A DNA stretch of 64,000 nucleotides from NCBI RefSeq assembly GCF_022213955.1, contig NZ_JAKNTW010000001.1:372001-436000 (forward strand), read 5' to 3'. The notes below the pieces were generated by a model that saw only the letters and a program-made list of their open reading frames with translations, did no database searches and had not been told where the DNA came from. This DNA comes from Dolomitihabitans soli (GTDB taxonomy: Bacteria; Actinomycetota; Actinomycetes; Streptosporangiales; Streptosporangiaceae). Of the stretch, positions 46,773 to 55,889 are shown in pieces (the stretch's first letter is position 1; each line of letters opens with the position of its first letter). The translations under genes and the position numbers were made by a program.

Positions 46773-47732
46773 TCAGGACGGCCGTGGCGGCCCTGGCGCG
46801 GGTGAGCCCGCCGTGCCGTCGATCACGGCGCCGAAGCCGTCGAGCAGCCGCTGGAGGCCGAACTCGAAGATCTGGTCGAGGTCGAGGCCGAACTCGCCGG
46901 CCCGGCCCTTGACGTCGGTGAACGCCGGGAACGAGCCCGAGGCGAGGGCCGCCTCGAACACCGGGCCCTGCGCGCTGAACCACTCTTCGATGGACTGCCC
47001 GGTGTCCTGTTCCGCCTCGGCTTCGGACTGGAGGTTCACGGCGGTGCCGCGCACGTAGCTGACCAGGGTGAAGTGCATGTAGAACATCGTGGGCGGATCC
47101 AGGCCGAGCCCGTCCAGCGCGCGGATCGCCCACTCGCCGTAGGCGAGCAGGTTGGGCTGTGCCTGCGGGCGGGTCAGCGACAGGAGACTCACCAGCCAGG
47201 GGTGCCGCCGGTAGACGCCCCACTGCTGACGGGCGCCCACCTCCAGTCGCTCCCGCCACCCGGCCGGCGGGTCCGGGGGAAAGTCGATCTCGCCGAACGC
47301 GGCGTCGGTCATGAGCTCCGCCAGCTCCGCCTTCGTGCGCACGTGGCGGTACAGGGACATGGTGGCGACACCGAGCTCGGCCGCGACGGCGCGCATGGAC
47401 AGCGCCGTGAACTCCTGGGTGTCGGCGATCGAGATCGCCGCGCGCACGATGCGGTCGCGGCCCAGTTCGCGATCGGTCCTGCGGGCCGGCCGCCGTTCCT
47501 CGGGAGGGGCGGCGGGGGTGGCCACCACGGTGCCGGTGCGCGGCACGGTCGTGACGAGACCCTCCTGGCTCAGCGTGGCCAGCACCTTGGTGGCGGTCGC
47601 CATCGCGACCCCCCACTCCCGCGTGATGTGGCGGGTCGAGGGCACCCGGTCGCCGGGCCGCAGCTCGCCGGAGACGATCCGGCGCCGGATCTCGCCCACG
47701 ATCCGAAGGTACGGCGGGTCGGGCCGCGTCAT
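46773..47732 (-). CDS. Regulator with two DNA-binding domains (GntR-type plus TetR-type)
   Basis: 319 residues. Residues 1-75 are a GntR winged helix (LRIVGEIRRRIVSGELRPGDRVPS, with HITREWGVAMATATKVLATL and LVTTVPRTGTVV). Residues about 90-140 are a TetR helix-turn-helix (IADTQEFTALSMRAVAAELGV, with TMSLYRHVRTKAEL). The rest is a TetR-like ligand domain with MFYMHFTLVSYVRGTAVN. Both domains look intact. Two near-identical palindromes lie just upstream of its ATG, in the gap to a divergent carotenoid oxygenase gene. Autoregulation and control of that gene are inferred. Confidence 0.85.
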   Translation of the reverse strand: MTRPDPPYLRIVGEIRRRIVSGELRPGDRVPSTRHITREWGVAMATATKVLATLSQEGLVTTVPRTGTVVATPAAPPEERRPARRTDRELGRDRIVRAAISIADTQEFTALSMRAVAAELGVATMSLYRHVRTKAELAELMTDAAFGEIDFPPDPPAGWRERLEVGARQQWGVYRRHPWLVSLLSLTRPQAQPNLLAYGEWAIRALDGLGLDPPTMFYMHFTLVSYVRGTAVNLQSEAEAEQDTGQSIEEWFSAQGPVFEAALASGSFPAFTDVKGRAGEFGLDLDQIFEFGLQRLLDGFGAVIDGTAGSPAPGPPRPS

Positions 47733-47734
47733 GG

Positions 47735-47748
47735 CTGTACTAGTGCAG
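47735..47748. promoter_or_regulatory. Operator palindrome 1
   Basis: CTGTACTAGTGCAG deviates at one position from the perfect palindrome CTGCACTAGTGCAG. It starts 3 bp from the regulator ATG, so binding would block its expression. Confidence 0.6.
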
Positions 47749-47766
47749 ACATGCGATCGAGATTAT

Positions 47767-47780
47767 CAGCACTAGTGCAG
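47767..47780. promoter_or_regulatory. Operator palindrome 2
   Basis: CAGCACTAGTGCAG is the second copy, exactly 32 bp (three helical turns) from the first, on the side of the carotenoid oxygenase gene. The same-face spacing suggests cooperative binding or bridging by the two-headed regulator. Confidence 0.6.
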
Positions 47781-47877
47781 TAGGGCAGATTTATGGCCTT
47801 TTAACAGCGAATATAGCGAAGGGAGGCAAAGTTATGTACGTTGTACGCATCTGCTGGCAACAAGACGAGGAACCAGG

Positions 47878-49233
47878 ATGAACCGCTATCTGGAAGGCTC
47901 TTTCGCTCCCGTGGCCGAGGAGGTGACGGCATACGACCTGCCCGTGACCGGGCGCGTCCCCGCCGACCTGGACGGCCGCTATCTTCGGATGGGGCCCAAC
48001 CCGATCGGCGTGGAGGACCCCGCCGCGCACGTCTGGGCGCTGGGCGAGGGAATGGTTCACGGCGTGCGGCTGCGCGACGGGCGGGCCGAGTGGTACCGCA
48101 ACCGCTGGGTCAGGTCCTCACTCGTCGCCGACGCCCTCGGCGAGCCCCGGGGCGCCGTGCCTCCGGGCGGGATGCCGGACCTCGCTCCCAACATCCACGT
48201 GCTCCGGCACGCGGGCCGTACGGTCGCCCTCAGCGAGGCGGGGATCCGCCCCTACGAGCTGAGCTACGAACTGGACACCGTGGGCCCGTGCGACCTCGGC
48301 GCGATCCCCGGCGGCTTCACCGCGAACGCCCACTCGAAGCATGATCCGCGCACGGGTGAGCTGCACTCCCTCGCCTACATCGCCGGTGTGGACACCGTGT
48401 GGCACATCGTCACGGACGCCACGGGGGTGGTCACGGCCTCGACCGCCGTCGAGGTGCCCGGGTCGCCGTTCATGCACGACTTCGCGATCACCGAGAACCA
48501 CGTGGTCCTCTACGACGTGCCGGTGACCCTCGACATGAAGCTGGCGATGTCCGGGGAGAGCGCGCCGTACTCCTGGAACGAGGGCCATCCCGCCAGGGTG
48601 GGGGTGCTGCCCAGGGCCGGCGGCGAGGTCCGCTGGCTGCCGATCGACCCCTGTCACGTGAGCCACACGCTGAACGCCTACGAGGACGGCTCGACGATCG
48701 TCGTCGACCTGGTCAGGTTCCACAACCCGTTCGACGTGGCGAACCCGGGCGGCATCCTGCCCACGCTGGACCGCTGGACGATCGACCTCGCCGCGGGCAC
48801 GGTCGACCAGCGGACGATCGACGACCGCCCGCAGGACTTCCCCCGGGTGAACGACGCCTTCCAGTCGCGCCCCCACCGCTACGGCTACTCCTCGGCCACG
48901 GCCCTCTACGACGCCCCCTTCCGGCTCGGCGCGGACCCCTCGGACGGCTACTTCACCAACGCGCTGGTCAAGCACGACCTGGTCCGCGGTGCCACCGAGG
49001 TGTACGGCTTCGCCGGGGACGCCGCGGTCGGGGAGGCCGTGTTCGTCCCGCGCGCGGGGGGCGTCGCGGAGGACGACGGCTATCTCATGGCCTACGTGCA
49101 CGCCCCCGACCGTGGCGCGGCCGACCTGGTGATCATGTCGGCGCAGGATCTCGCGGGCGGGCCGCTGGCGCGGATCCAGCTGCCCGTCAGGGTTCCGCTC
49201 GGGCTGCACGGCAACTGGGTGCCGGACGCGTGA
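47878..49233 (+). CDS. Carotenoid cleavage oxygenase family protein
   Basis: 451 residues of the seven-bladed RPE65/CCO fold. The N-terminus ends in PADLDGRYLRMGPNP. The four iron-binding histidines are seen in ANAHSKHDP, PFMHDFAITENH, CHVSHTLNAY and the C-terminal LGLHGNWVP. It should cleave a carotenoid, apocarotenoid or stilbene-like double bond with O2. No carotenoid synthesis genes are in the window. GAGGAACCAGG upstream gives the ribosome-binding site. Two operator palindromes in the divergent promoter link it to the GntR/TetR regulator. Confidence 0.92.
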   Translation: MNRYLEGSFAPVAEEVTAYDLPVTGRVPADLDGRYLRMGPNPIGVEDPAAHVWALGEGMVHGVRLRDGRAEWYRNRWVRSSLVADALGEPRGAVPPGGMPDLAPNIHVLRHAGRTVALSEAGIRPYELSYELDTVGPCDLGAIPGGFTANAHSKHDPRTGELHSLAYIAGVDTVWHIVTDATGVVTASTAVEVPGSPFMHDFAITENHVVLYDVPVTLDMKLAMSGESAPYSWNEGHPARVGVLPRAGGEVRWLPIDPCHVSHTLNAYEDGSTIVVDLVRFHNPFDVANPGGILPTLDRWTIDLAAGTVDQRTIDDRPQDFPRVNDAFQSRPHRYGYSSATALYDAPFRLGADPSDGYFTNALVKHDLVRGATEVYGFAGDAAVGEAVFVPRAGGVAEDDGYLMAYVHAPDRGAADLVIMSAQDLAGGPLARIQLPVRVPLGLHGNWVPDA

Positions 49234-49253
49234 CCTTCGCCGGTGAGGTGGCG

Positions 49254-49268
49254 TAATGTAGAACATTA
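49254..49268. promoter_or_regulatory. Palindrome before the crotonase gene
   Basis: TAATGT-AGA-ACATTA is a perfect inverted repeat with 6-bp arms, 24 bp before the crotonase ATG. It is AT-rich in a GC-rich setting, as expected for a promoter operator. Confidence 0.4.
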
Positions 49269-49292
49269 TTCGGTAATGGAAGGGGTGCGGGG

Positions 49293-50066
49293 ATGCCGGA
49301 GCTGGTGCTCTCCTCGATCGACCAGGGTGTTCGAACGCTGACGTTCAACCGGCCCGAACGGCTCAACGCGTGGACCGAGGCGATGGGGCGGCGCTACTTC
49401 GACCTGCTCCAGGAGGCCGACGACGATCCGGCGGTGCGCGCCGTCGTCGTCACGGGGGCGGGCAAGGGCTTCTGCGCCGGCGCCGACTTCCAGACCCTGG
49501 CCGCCATCCAGAACGGCGAGCACCGGGCCGAGCCGGACGAACGGCCCAACACCTTCCCGATCTCGTTGCGCAAGCCGGTGGTCGCGGCCGTCAACGGCGC
49601 GTGCGCGGGGCTCGGCATGGTCCACGCACTGGTCTGCGACGTCGTCTTCACCGCGGACGACGCGAAGTGGACGACCGCGTTCGCCCGCCGCGGCCTGATC
49701 GCGGAGTACGGCCTGTCCTGGATCATGCCCCGGCTGATCGGTCAGGCCAGGGCGATGGACCTGCTGCTGTCCGGCCGTACGTTCAGCGGCGCCGAGGCGG
49801 GGGCGCTGGGCCTGGTCAGCCGCTCGGTGCCGGGGGAGCGGCTGGTCGAGGAGGCGACGGCCTACGCGCGCGAACTGGCCGTGCACAGCTCGCCCGCCTC
49901 GATGGCGGTCATGAAGCGCCAGATCTGGGGCGACTGGAACGAGACGCTCGACGACGCGACCGCGACGGCCAAGCGCCTCATGGTCGAGTCCTTCAAGCGA
50001 CCCGACTTCGCCGAGGGCGTCGCCAGCTTCCTCGAACGCCGCGCCCCCGGCTTCCCCGCCCTGTAG
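49293..50066 (+). CDS. Enoyl-CoA hydratase/isomerase family protein
   Basis: 257 residues of the crotonase fold. The oxyanion-hole motifs are GKGFCAGADF and NGACAGLGMV. A catalytic Glu candidate lies in RRGLIAEYGLSW; the first catalytic Glu of classical hydratases is not obvious at the expected earlier position. It therefore could be a hydratase, isomerase or other CoA-substrate enzyme. The ribosome-binding site GAAGGGG lies upstream. It is monocistronic as far as can be seen, followed by a short tandem repeat and the convergent galK. Confidence 0.85.
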   Translation: MPELVLSSIDQGVRTLTFNRPERLNAWTEAMGRRYFDLLQEADDDPAVRAVVVTGAGKGFCAGADFQTLAAIQNGEHRAEPDERPNTFPISLRKPVVAAVNGACAGLGMVHALVCDVVFTADDAKWTTAFARRGLIAEYGLSWIMPRLIGQARAMDLLLSGRTFSGAEAGALGLVSRSVPGERLVEEATAYARELAVHSSPASMAVMKRQIWGDWNETLDDATATAKRLMVESFKRPDFAEGVASFLERRAPGFPAL

Positions 50067-50084
50067 AGGCGGTCGGTAGGGGCG

Positions 50085-50123
50085 GGTCCGTGGGGGCGGT
50101 CCGTGGGGGCGGTCCGTGGGGGC
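50085..50123. repeat. Three tandem copies of a 13-bp unit
   Basis: GGTCCGTGGGGGC is repeated three times without gaps, preceded by a degenerate copy, in the 62-bp gap between the convergent crotonase and galK genes. Confidence 0.7.
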
Positions 50124-50128
50124 GGAGG

Positions 50129-51250
50129 TCAGGCGAGGCGGCGGGCCCCGGCGGAGGGGGCGGCGGGCAGGAACCTGGGGGCCTTCCAGCCGCGCTCGGC
50201 GTAGGCGGCCTCGACGGACTTCCGTACGGCCGGCGCGCGCTCCTCGGCCACGAGGGCGATGGCCGACCCGCCGAAGCCGCCTCCCGTCAGCCTGGCGCCC
50301 CGCGCGCCACCGCGGACGGCCGCCTCGACGGCGACGTCGAGTTCGGCGCAGGAGACCTCGTACTGGTCGCGCAGGGACAGATGCGAGGCGTTGAGCAGCG
50401 CGCCGATCTCCGCGACCGCACCGGCCCGGAGCAGCCCGATCAGCGCCTCGACCCGGTGCGACTCGGTGACCACGTGCTGAGTGCGCTTGCGCTCGTCGCC
50501 GCTCAGCCTCTTCAGCGCCCCGGCCAGGTCGGTCACGTCGCGCAGGGCGTCGACGCCGAGGTGCCGGGCGGCGCTCTCGCAGTCGGCGCGGCGGCGGGCG
50601 TACTGCCCGTCGGCCAGGTCGTGGTGCACGCCCGTGTCGATGATCAGGAGTTGCAGGCCGTGCGCGGCCAGATCGAGCGGGATCGTGCGGCTGCCCAGGC
50701 TGCGGCAGTCGAGGAACAGCGCCTTGCCCTCCTCGCTCAGCGCCGAGGCCGCCTGGTCCATGATCCCGCACGGCACGCCGACGAAGTCGTTCTCCGCGCG
50801 CTGGGCGAGCAGCGCGAGCTCCATCTTGCCGAGACCCAGGCCGTGCAGGTCGTTGAGCGCGGTGGCGACCACCACCTCCAGCGCCGCGCTGGAGGACAGC
50901 CCGGCCCCTTGCGGCACGTCTCCGTCGATCAACAGGTCGGCGCCCCCGACGGCGTGCCCGGCCTCGCGCATCGCCCAGAACACGCCGACCGGGTAGCGGG
51001 CCCAGCCCTCGGCGGCCTCCAGCTCGGACAGCGTCAGCGGCGGGCCGTCCGCCTGCAGCGACGAGAGTCGCACAATGCCGTCGGCGCGGGGTGTCACGGC
51101 CGCCGTCACGCCCCACTGCACGGCGAAGGGCAGCACGAACCCGTCGTTGTAGTCGGTGTGCTCACCGATCAGGTTGACCCGCCCCGGCGCGTGCCATACG
51201 CCCTGGGGGTCGGCGCCGAACATTTCACGAAAAGCCTCAATAACGCGCAT
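50129..51250 (-). CDS. galK: Galactokinase
   Basis: 373 residues from ATG 51250 with GAGGAG upstream. The galactokinase signature GRVNLIGEHTDYNDGFVLP, the GHMP loop GDVPQGAGLSSSAALE and GARLTGGGFGGSAIAL are all intact. It phosphorylates galactose at C1 for the Leloir pathway. galT and galE, usually adjacent in Streptomyces, are not in the neighbourhood. The start is divergent from a PLP enzyme gene with only 47 bp between. Confidence 0.93.
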   Translation of the reverse strand: MRVIEAFREMFGADPQGVWHAPGRVNLIGEHTDYNDGFVLPFAVQWGVTAAVTPRADGIVRLSSLQADGPPLTLSELEAAEGWARYPVGVFWAMREAGHAVGGADLLIDGDVPQGAGLSSSAALEVVVATALNDLHGLGLGKMELALLAQRAENDFVGVPCGIMDQAASALSEEGKALFLDCRSLGSRTIPLDLAAHGLQLLIIDTGVHHDLADGQYARRRADCESAARHLGVDALRDVTDLAGALKRLSGDERKRTQHVVTESHRVEALIGLLRAGAVAEIGALLNASHLSLRDQYEVSCAELDVAVEAAVRGGARGARLTGGGFGGSAIALVAEERAPAVRKSVEAAYAERGWKAPRFLPAAPSAGARRLA

Positions 51251-51283
51251 GAACCAACACTCCTCAACATATGCACCCTGACG

Positions 51284-51289
51284 TAGATT
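51284..51289 (+). promoter_or_regulatory. -10 element of the PLP enzyme gene
   Basis: TAGATT ends 8 nt before the GTG start, with no ribosome-binding site in between, suggesting a leaderless message. Confidence 0.4.
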
Positions 51290-51297
51290 AGCGTGCT

Positions 51298-52218
51298 GTG
51301 GAGCCTGCATCGCCGGTGGAGATCGTGCGCGACGAGCGCCTGGGCGGAGTCACGCTGATGCTCAAGCGTGACGACCTGATCGATCCCGAGATCACCGGCA
51401 ACAAGTGGCGCAAGCTCAGGCACAACCTGGGTGAGCTGCGCACCGGCACGCTGCTGACCTTCGGCGGGGCCTACTCCGGGCACATCAGGGCGGTCGCCGC
51501 GGCCGGGCGGCGACTGGGGCTCGCGACGATCGGCGTGATCCGCGGCGAGGAGCACCTGCCGCTCAACCCCTCCCTCGGCTACGCCCGGGCGTGCGGGATG
51601 TGGCTGACCTACCTGGACCGCACGACCTACCGCGCCAAGCACACCCCCGAGGTGATCGCCCTGCTCCGCCGCCGGTTCGGCGACTTCGACCTGCTCCCCG
51701 AGGGCGGCAGCAACGCGGCGGCGGTGCGCGGTTGCGCCGAACTGCCCGGCGAGATCACCGAATCGTTCGACGTCGTCTGCTGCCCGGTGGGGACCGGCGG
51801 CACGCTCGCGGGGATCGCCGCCGGGCTCGGTCCCGGGCAACGGGCCCTGGGCTTCGCCGTGCTGAAGGGCGCCGGGTTCCTCGCGGCGGAGGTGGCCCGC
51901 CTGCAGACCGAGGCGTACGGCACGGCGCCCGCGAACTGGGAGCTCGACCTGGACTTCCACTTCGGCGGCTACGCCCGGGTGCCGCCGGAGCTCGACGGAT
52001 TCGCCCGCGACTTCGAGGCCAGGCACGGCCTTCCGGTGGAACGCGTCTACGTGGCCAAGATGCTCTACGGCCTGTACGCGCGGGCCGCCGGATTCGCGCC
52101 GGGGACGCGGATCGTGGCGGTGATCACCGGTCGGCCCTCGATCCCGGCCGCCCCCTGCGCGGACCCGGCGGACCCGGCGGGCTTGGACACGGGCTCGGGC
52201 TCGGACGGCTCCCGCTGA
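51298..52218 (+). CDS. PLP enzyme of the ACC deaminase/D-cysteine desulfhydrase family
   Basis: 306 residues of fold type II. The PLP lysine is in EITGNKWRKLRHNL. The phosphate-binding region is PVGTGGTLAGIAAGL, and GGAYSGHIRAVAAAG is the substrate loop (ACC deaminases have a related G-x-x-S-N-x-T-R motif). The loss of Asn/Gln at that loop favours D-cysteine desulfhydrase-like or another unknown beta-elimination activity. The last about 25 residues are Pro/Ala/Gly-rich and poorly conserved looking. Confidence 0.8.
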   Translation: MEPASPVEIVRDERLGGVTLMLKRDDLIDPEITGNKWRKLRHNLGELRTGTLLTFGGAYSGHIRAVAAAGRRLGLATIGVIRGEEHLPLNPSLGYARACGMWLTYLDRTTYRAKHTPEVIALLRRRFGDFDLLPEGGSNAAAVRGCAELPGEITESFDVVCCPVGTGGTLAGIAAGLGPGQRALGFAVLKGAGFLAAEVARLQTEAYGTAPANWELDLDFHFGGYARVPPELDGFARDFEARHGLPVERVYVAKMLYGLYARAAGFAPGTRIVAVITGRPSIPAAPCADPADPAGLDTGSGSDGSR

Positions 52219-52334
52219 CGCGGCTGGATCGACGGGCACCGCCGCCGATGTGCCGCTCCGGCCGAGCCCGCCTCTTATGAGGGGCTCACTGCCCGCGACG
52301 GGAGGGCCGCGCCCTTTCGCGCCCTTCGCGGGCG

Positions 52335-53477
52335 TCAGGCGAGGACGGCGTCCAGGAGGAGGGAACCGGCGCCGAGGAGGGCCGCGTCGGGGCCCGAGCG
52401 GGTGACGGCGATCTCCAGGTCGCGGGTGGCCAGGGGGAGGCAGCGCTCGTAGACGGCGGCACGGATGGAGGAGATCAGCGGCTCGGCCCTGGACAGGTTG
52501 CCGCCGACCACGATGGCGTCGGGGTTGAGGAAGTTGACCAGGACGGTGAGCACCTCGCCGATGAGCCGGCCGGCGTTCCTGACCAGGGCGGTGGCCTCGG
52601 GTACGCCGTCTTCGGCGAGGGAGACGACGTCGGCGGGGCGGCGCACCGGGATGCCGCGCTCGTTCAGCGCGCTCATCAGCGCCGCGCCGCTCGCGTACGC
52701 CTCCAGGCAGTCGGGGTGGCCGCAGGAGCACATGACGGAGGAGTCGGTGGTGACGCGGACGTGGCTGATGTCGCCCGCCGCGCCGCGTCCCCGGTGCAGG
52801 CGGCCGTCCATGATGACGCCGCAGCCGATGCCCGTGCCGGCCTTGAGCACCATCAGGTTGTCGCAGCCGGGCCAGGCGCGGGCTTCGCCGACGGCCAGCA
52901 GGTTGGCGTCGTTCTCGACGATCACCGGTAGGTCGTAGCGCGCGCCGAGGTGCTCGGCGACGGAGAAGTTGTTCCAGCCGGGCATCCGGGAGGGGGACAC
53001 GACACGCCCGCCCGCCGGGTCCACGGGGCCGGGGATGCCGGTGCCCACGCCGCGCAGCGGGACTCCGGGCGGACCGTGGGTCCGCAGGAGGTCGTCGAAG
53101 GCGGCGGCCATCCAGTCGAGGGTCGCCTCGGGGCCGAGCGCTATGTCGCACGGGCGCTCCTCGACGATTAGCGGGGTGCCGCTGAGGTCGAGCAGGCCGA
53201 GCCGGGCGTGATGCGCGCCCAGGTCGGCCACGGCGAGCAGGCCGGCGGTGGGGCTGACCCGCAGCCGCCGGGGACGCCGGCCGCCGCGCGAGGTGCCGGA
53301 GCCCTCCTCGACCAGCAGCCCGTTGCCGATCAGCTCCTCCACGCGCAGCGAGACGCTGGAGGCGGCGAGGCCGGAGAGGCGGGCCAGCTCCGCGCGGGAC
53401 TCGGCGTGGCCGGTGGCGACGAGGCGCAGGAGAGCGCCCTGTGCGCCCAGCACGGGCAACCTCTCTTGACCTGACAT
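52335..53477 (-). CDS. ROK-family transcriptional regulator
   Basis: 380 residues. The N-terminal MarR-like winged helix ([21 protein letters not shown]) is followed by a ROK sugar-kinase-like domain with [25 protein letters not shown] and zinc motif [10 protein letters not shown]. In place of the usual G-E-x-G-H the protein has GDISHV, as if kinase activity is not needed. ROK repressors usually sense sugars or amino sugars. It is divergent from the amino-acid ABC operon, with a 104-bp gap carrying a likely promoter, so it is the probable regulator of that operon. Confidence 0.88.
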   Translation of the reverse strand: MSGQERLPVLGAQGALLRLVATGHAESRAELARLSGLAASSVSLRVEELIGNGLLVEEGSGTSRGGRRPRRLRVSPTAGLLAVADLGAHHARLGLLDLSGTPLIVEERPCDIALGPEATLDWMAAAFDDLLRTHGPPGVPLRGVGTGIPGPVDPAGGRVVSPSRMPGWNNFSVAEHLGARYDLPVIVENDANLLAVGEARAWPGCDNLMVLKAGTGIGCGVIMDGRLHRGRGAAGDISHVRVTTDSSVMCSCGHPDCLEAYASGAALMSALNERGIPVRRPADVVSLAEDGVPEATALVRNAGRLIGEVLTVLVNFLNPDAIVVGGNLSRAEPLISSIRAAVYERCLPLATRDLEIAVTRSGPDAALLGAGSLLLDAVLA

Positions 53478-53518
53478 GGAGAGAGGAATACCACGCGTTG
53501 CCTTACCTCGGCAATATA

Positions 53519-53548
53519 TTGACTTCGCCCAGAATCATCCATTACGGT
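53519..53548 (+). promoter_or_regulatory. Promoter of the ABC/asparaginase/cutC operon
   Basis: TTGACT (53519-53524) and TACGGT (53543-53548) are separated by 18 bp. The preceding AATATATT (palindromic) could be part of a ROK operator. The transcript would begin near 53555, about 27 nt before the first gene. Confidence 0.5.
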
Positions 53549-53581
53549 CCGTTTTATCTTCGATATCGAAGGAAGATGACC

Positions 53582-54310
53582 ATGATCAAGGTGCAAGGGC
53601 TGAACAAGTGGTTCGGCGACCAACACGTGCTGCGCGACATCCATCTCCAGGTGGCGCAGGGCGAGGTCGTCGTCGTGATCGGCCCGTCCGGCTCGGGCAA
53701 GTCCACGCTGTGCCGCTGCCTCAACCGGCTGGAGACGGCCGGTTCCGGCGACATCCTCATCGACGGCGTGCCCGCCCCGGTGGAGGGCCGCGAGCTGGCC
53801 GGACTGCGGGCCGACGTCGGCATGGTCTTCCAGTCCTTCAACCTCTTCCAGCACAAGACCGTGCTGGAGAACGTCATGCTCGCGCCGATGAAGGTGCGCG
53901 GCGACGCCCGCCCAGAGGCGGAGCGGACCGCGCGGGAACTGCTGGCCAGGGTCGGCATCGCCGAGCAGGCCGACAAGATGCCCGCGCAGCTCTCCGGCGG
54001 CCAGCAGCAGCGGGCGGCCATCGCCCGCGCGCTGGCCATGCGGCCCCGGGTGATGCTCTTCGACGAGCCCACCTCCGCACTCGACCCCGAGATGGTGGGC
54101 GAGGTGCTCGACGTGATGACCGCGCTCGCCGCCGACGGCATGACCATGGTCGTCGTCACCCACGAGATGGGCTTCGCCCGCAGGGCCGCCGACCGCGTGG
54201 TGTTCATGGACGACGGGCAGATCGTCGAGTCGGCCGAGCCGAACGCCTTCTTCGACGCTCCGCGAACCGACCGGGCCAGGGACTTCCTGGCCAAGGTACT
54301 CACTCACTGA
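53582..54310 (+). CDS. Polar amino acid ABC transporter ATPase
   Basis: 242 residues. ATG 53582 ([12 protein letters not shown]) is preferred to ATG 53576 because AAGGA then lies 7 nt away. Walker A is GPSGSGKST, the Q-loop FQSFNLF, the signature [15 protein letters not shown] and Walker [15 protein letters not shown], all typical of GlnQ-type subunits. It powers import by the permeases encoded downstream. Confidence 0.92.
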   Translation: MIKVQGLNKWFGDQHVLRDIHLQVAQGEVVVVIGPSGSGKSTLCRCLNRLETAGSGDILIDGVPAPVEGRELAGLRADVGMVFQSFNLFQHKTVLENVMLAPMKVRGDARPEAERTARELLARVGIAEQADKMPAQLSGGQQQRAAIARALAMRPRVMLFDEPTSALDPEMVGEVLDVMTALAADGMTMVVVTHEMGFARRAADRVVFMDDGQIVESAEPNAFFDAPRTDRARDFLAKVLTH

Positions 54311-54330
54311 TCGCAAAGGATGGTGGGCCC

Positions 54331-55245
54331 GTGGTGTCCATCAAGCGGGTGGCCGCGCTCGCGGCACTCACGATGGTCGGCCTCTCGGCCTGTGGCGGCA
54401 CGGATTCCGGCAGCCCGGCGGTGCCGGGCGAGAGCAAGAAGAGCGACGTGATCTCCGGCGTGCCGGTGGCCGCCGTCGCGGACATCTTGCCCGGCTCCAC
54501 GATGGAGAAGATCAAGCAGCGCGGCGAGCTGATCGTCGGCGGATCGCTCGACGCGCCGCTGCTCTCCCAGCAGAACCCGGTGAGCGGCGAGATCGAGGGA
54601 TTCGACGCCGACATGGGCAAGGCGCTCGCCAAGTACATCATCGGCGAGCCCAAGGTGAAGATCGTCAACTCGGCGTCGGAGACCCGCGAGGCCCTCCTCG
54701 CCAACGGCACCGTGGACGTCGTCTTCCAGACCTACACGATCACTCCGGAGCGGGCGAAGCAGGTCGCCTTCGCCGGGCCGTACTACTCCTCCGGCCTCAC
54801 CCTCGCCGTCCGGAAGGGCACCACGGGCATCGCCAAGCCCGAGGACCTGAACGGCAAGACCGTGATCGCCGGCGCGAACACCCCGGCCATCCCGGCCATC
54901 GAGAAGCTCGCCCCGAAGGCCAAGATCGTGACCTTCGGCAGCGACCCCGAATGCATGCAGGCGCTCAAGCAGGAACGCGGCGACGTCTACGTGCAGGACG
55001 AGACCCTGCTGATCGCGAACGCCCAGAAGGACCCCTCGGTCCAGCTCGTCGGCAAGCCCTTCACCACCGACCCGTACGGCATCGGCCTCAAGCACGGTGA
55101 CGAGGACTTCAAGAAGTTCGTGAACGGCTGGCTGACGAAGATCCAGGGCGACGGCAACTGGCAGAAGATCTGGAAGAACTCCATCGGCACGATCGTGCCG
55201 GGCGAGGCCACCCCGCCGGAGATCGGCTCGGTTCCAGGTTCCTGA
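54331..55245 (+). CDS. Amino acid-binding lipoprotein of the ABC transporter
   Basis: 304 residues from GTG 54331 with AAAGGA upstream. Signal residues 1-21 end in the lipobox VGLSAC. The mature protein is a family 3 solute-binding fold: KQRGELIVGGSLDAPL, GEIEGFDADMGKALAKYI, ITPERAKQVAFAGPYY and VYVQDETLL. This family binds glutamate, glutamine, aspartate or asparagine; the sequence does not fix which. Context with an asparaginase favours Asn/Gln-like ligands. Confidence 0.9.
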   Translation: MVSIKRVAALAALTMVGLSACGGTDSGSPAVPGESKKSDVISGVPVAAVADILPGSTMEKIKQRGELIVGGSLDAPLLSQQNPVSGEIEGFDADMGKALAKYIIGEPKVKIVNSASETREALLANGTVDVVFQTYTITPERAKQVAFAGPYYSSGLTLAVRKGTTGIAKPEDLNGKTVIAGANTPAIPAIEKLAPKAKIVTFGSDPECMQALKQERGDVYVQDETLLIANAQKDPSVQLVGKPFTTDPYGIGLKHGDEDFKKFVNGWLTKIQGDGNWQKIWKNSIGTIVPGEATPPEIGSVPGS

Positions 55246-55889
55246 TGAGCGCGTTCCTCGATCACCTCCCCCAGTTCTGGCAGGGGCTGGTCGTGACCCT
55301 CCAGCTCACCGCGGCGTCCTTCGCGGGCGCCGCGGTCGTCGGACTGGTGATCACGGCCCTCCGGGTCAGCCCGGTCCGCGTGCTGCGCGGGATCGGCACG
55401 GCCTACGTGGAGACCTTCCAGAACCTGCCGCTGCTGGTCCTGCTGGTGCTCGCCGTCTTCGGGCTGCCCGAGATCGGGGTCAAGGCCGGGCTGCTGGAGA
55501 CGGCCATCGTGGTCATCGCGCTGTACGAGGCCGCCTACCTCGCCGAGGCGCTGCGCTCGGGCGTCAACGCCGTGGCCGCCGGGCAGGGCGAGGCGGCCCG
55601 CGCGCTCGGCCTGACCTTCAGCCAGTCGCTGCGCCACGTCGTGCTGCCGCAGGCGCTGCGCACGGTGATCCAGCCGATCGGCAACATCTTCATCGCCCTC
55701 ACGATGAACACCTCACTCGCGGCGGCCGTCGGCGTGGTCGAGCTGACCGCGACGGCCAACCGGGTCAACCTGCTGGAGGCCCAGCCCATCCCGATCTTCG
55801 TCGGGGCGGGACTCGCCTACGCGCTGATCGCCGCCTGTGCCGGGTTCGTCACCGGGCGGCTCGAACGACGGCTGGTGATGATCCGATGA
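55245..55889 (+). CDS. Amino acid ABC transporter permease 1
   Basis: 214 residues, about five helices, with the EAA loop EAAYLAEALRSGVNAVAAG and GQGEAARALGLTF that docks the ATPase. The ATG overlaps the binding-protein stop by 1 bp (TGATG). It forms a heterodimer with the next gene product. Confidence 0.92.
   Translation: MSAFLDHLPQFWQGLVVTLQLTAASFAGAAVVGLVITALRVSPVRVLRGIGTAYVETFQNLPLLVLLVLAVFGLPEIGVKAGLLETAIVVIALYEAAYLAEALRSGVNAVAAGQGEAARALGLTFSQSLRHVVLPQALRTVIQPIGNIFIALTMNTSLAAAVGVVELTATANRVNLLEAQPIPIFVGAGLAYALIAACAGFVTGRLERRLVMIR

Noticed and set aside
49266-51116. 616-residue minus-strand frame through crotonase and galK
   Set aside because: Out of frame with galK and antisense to the crotonase.
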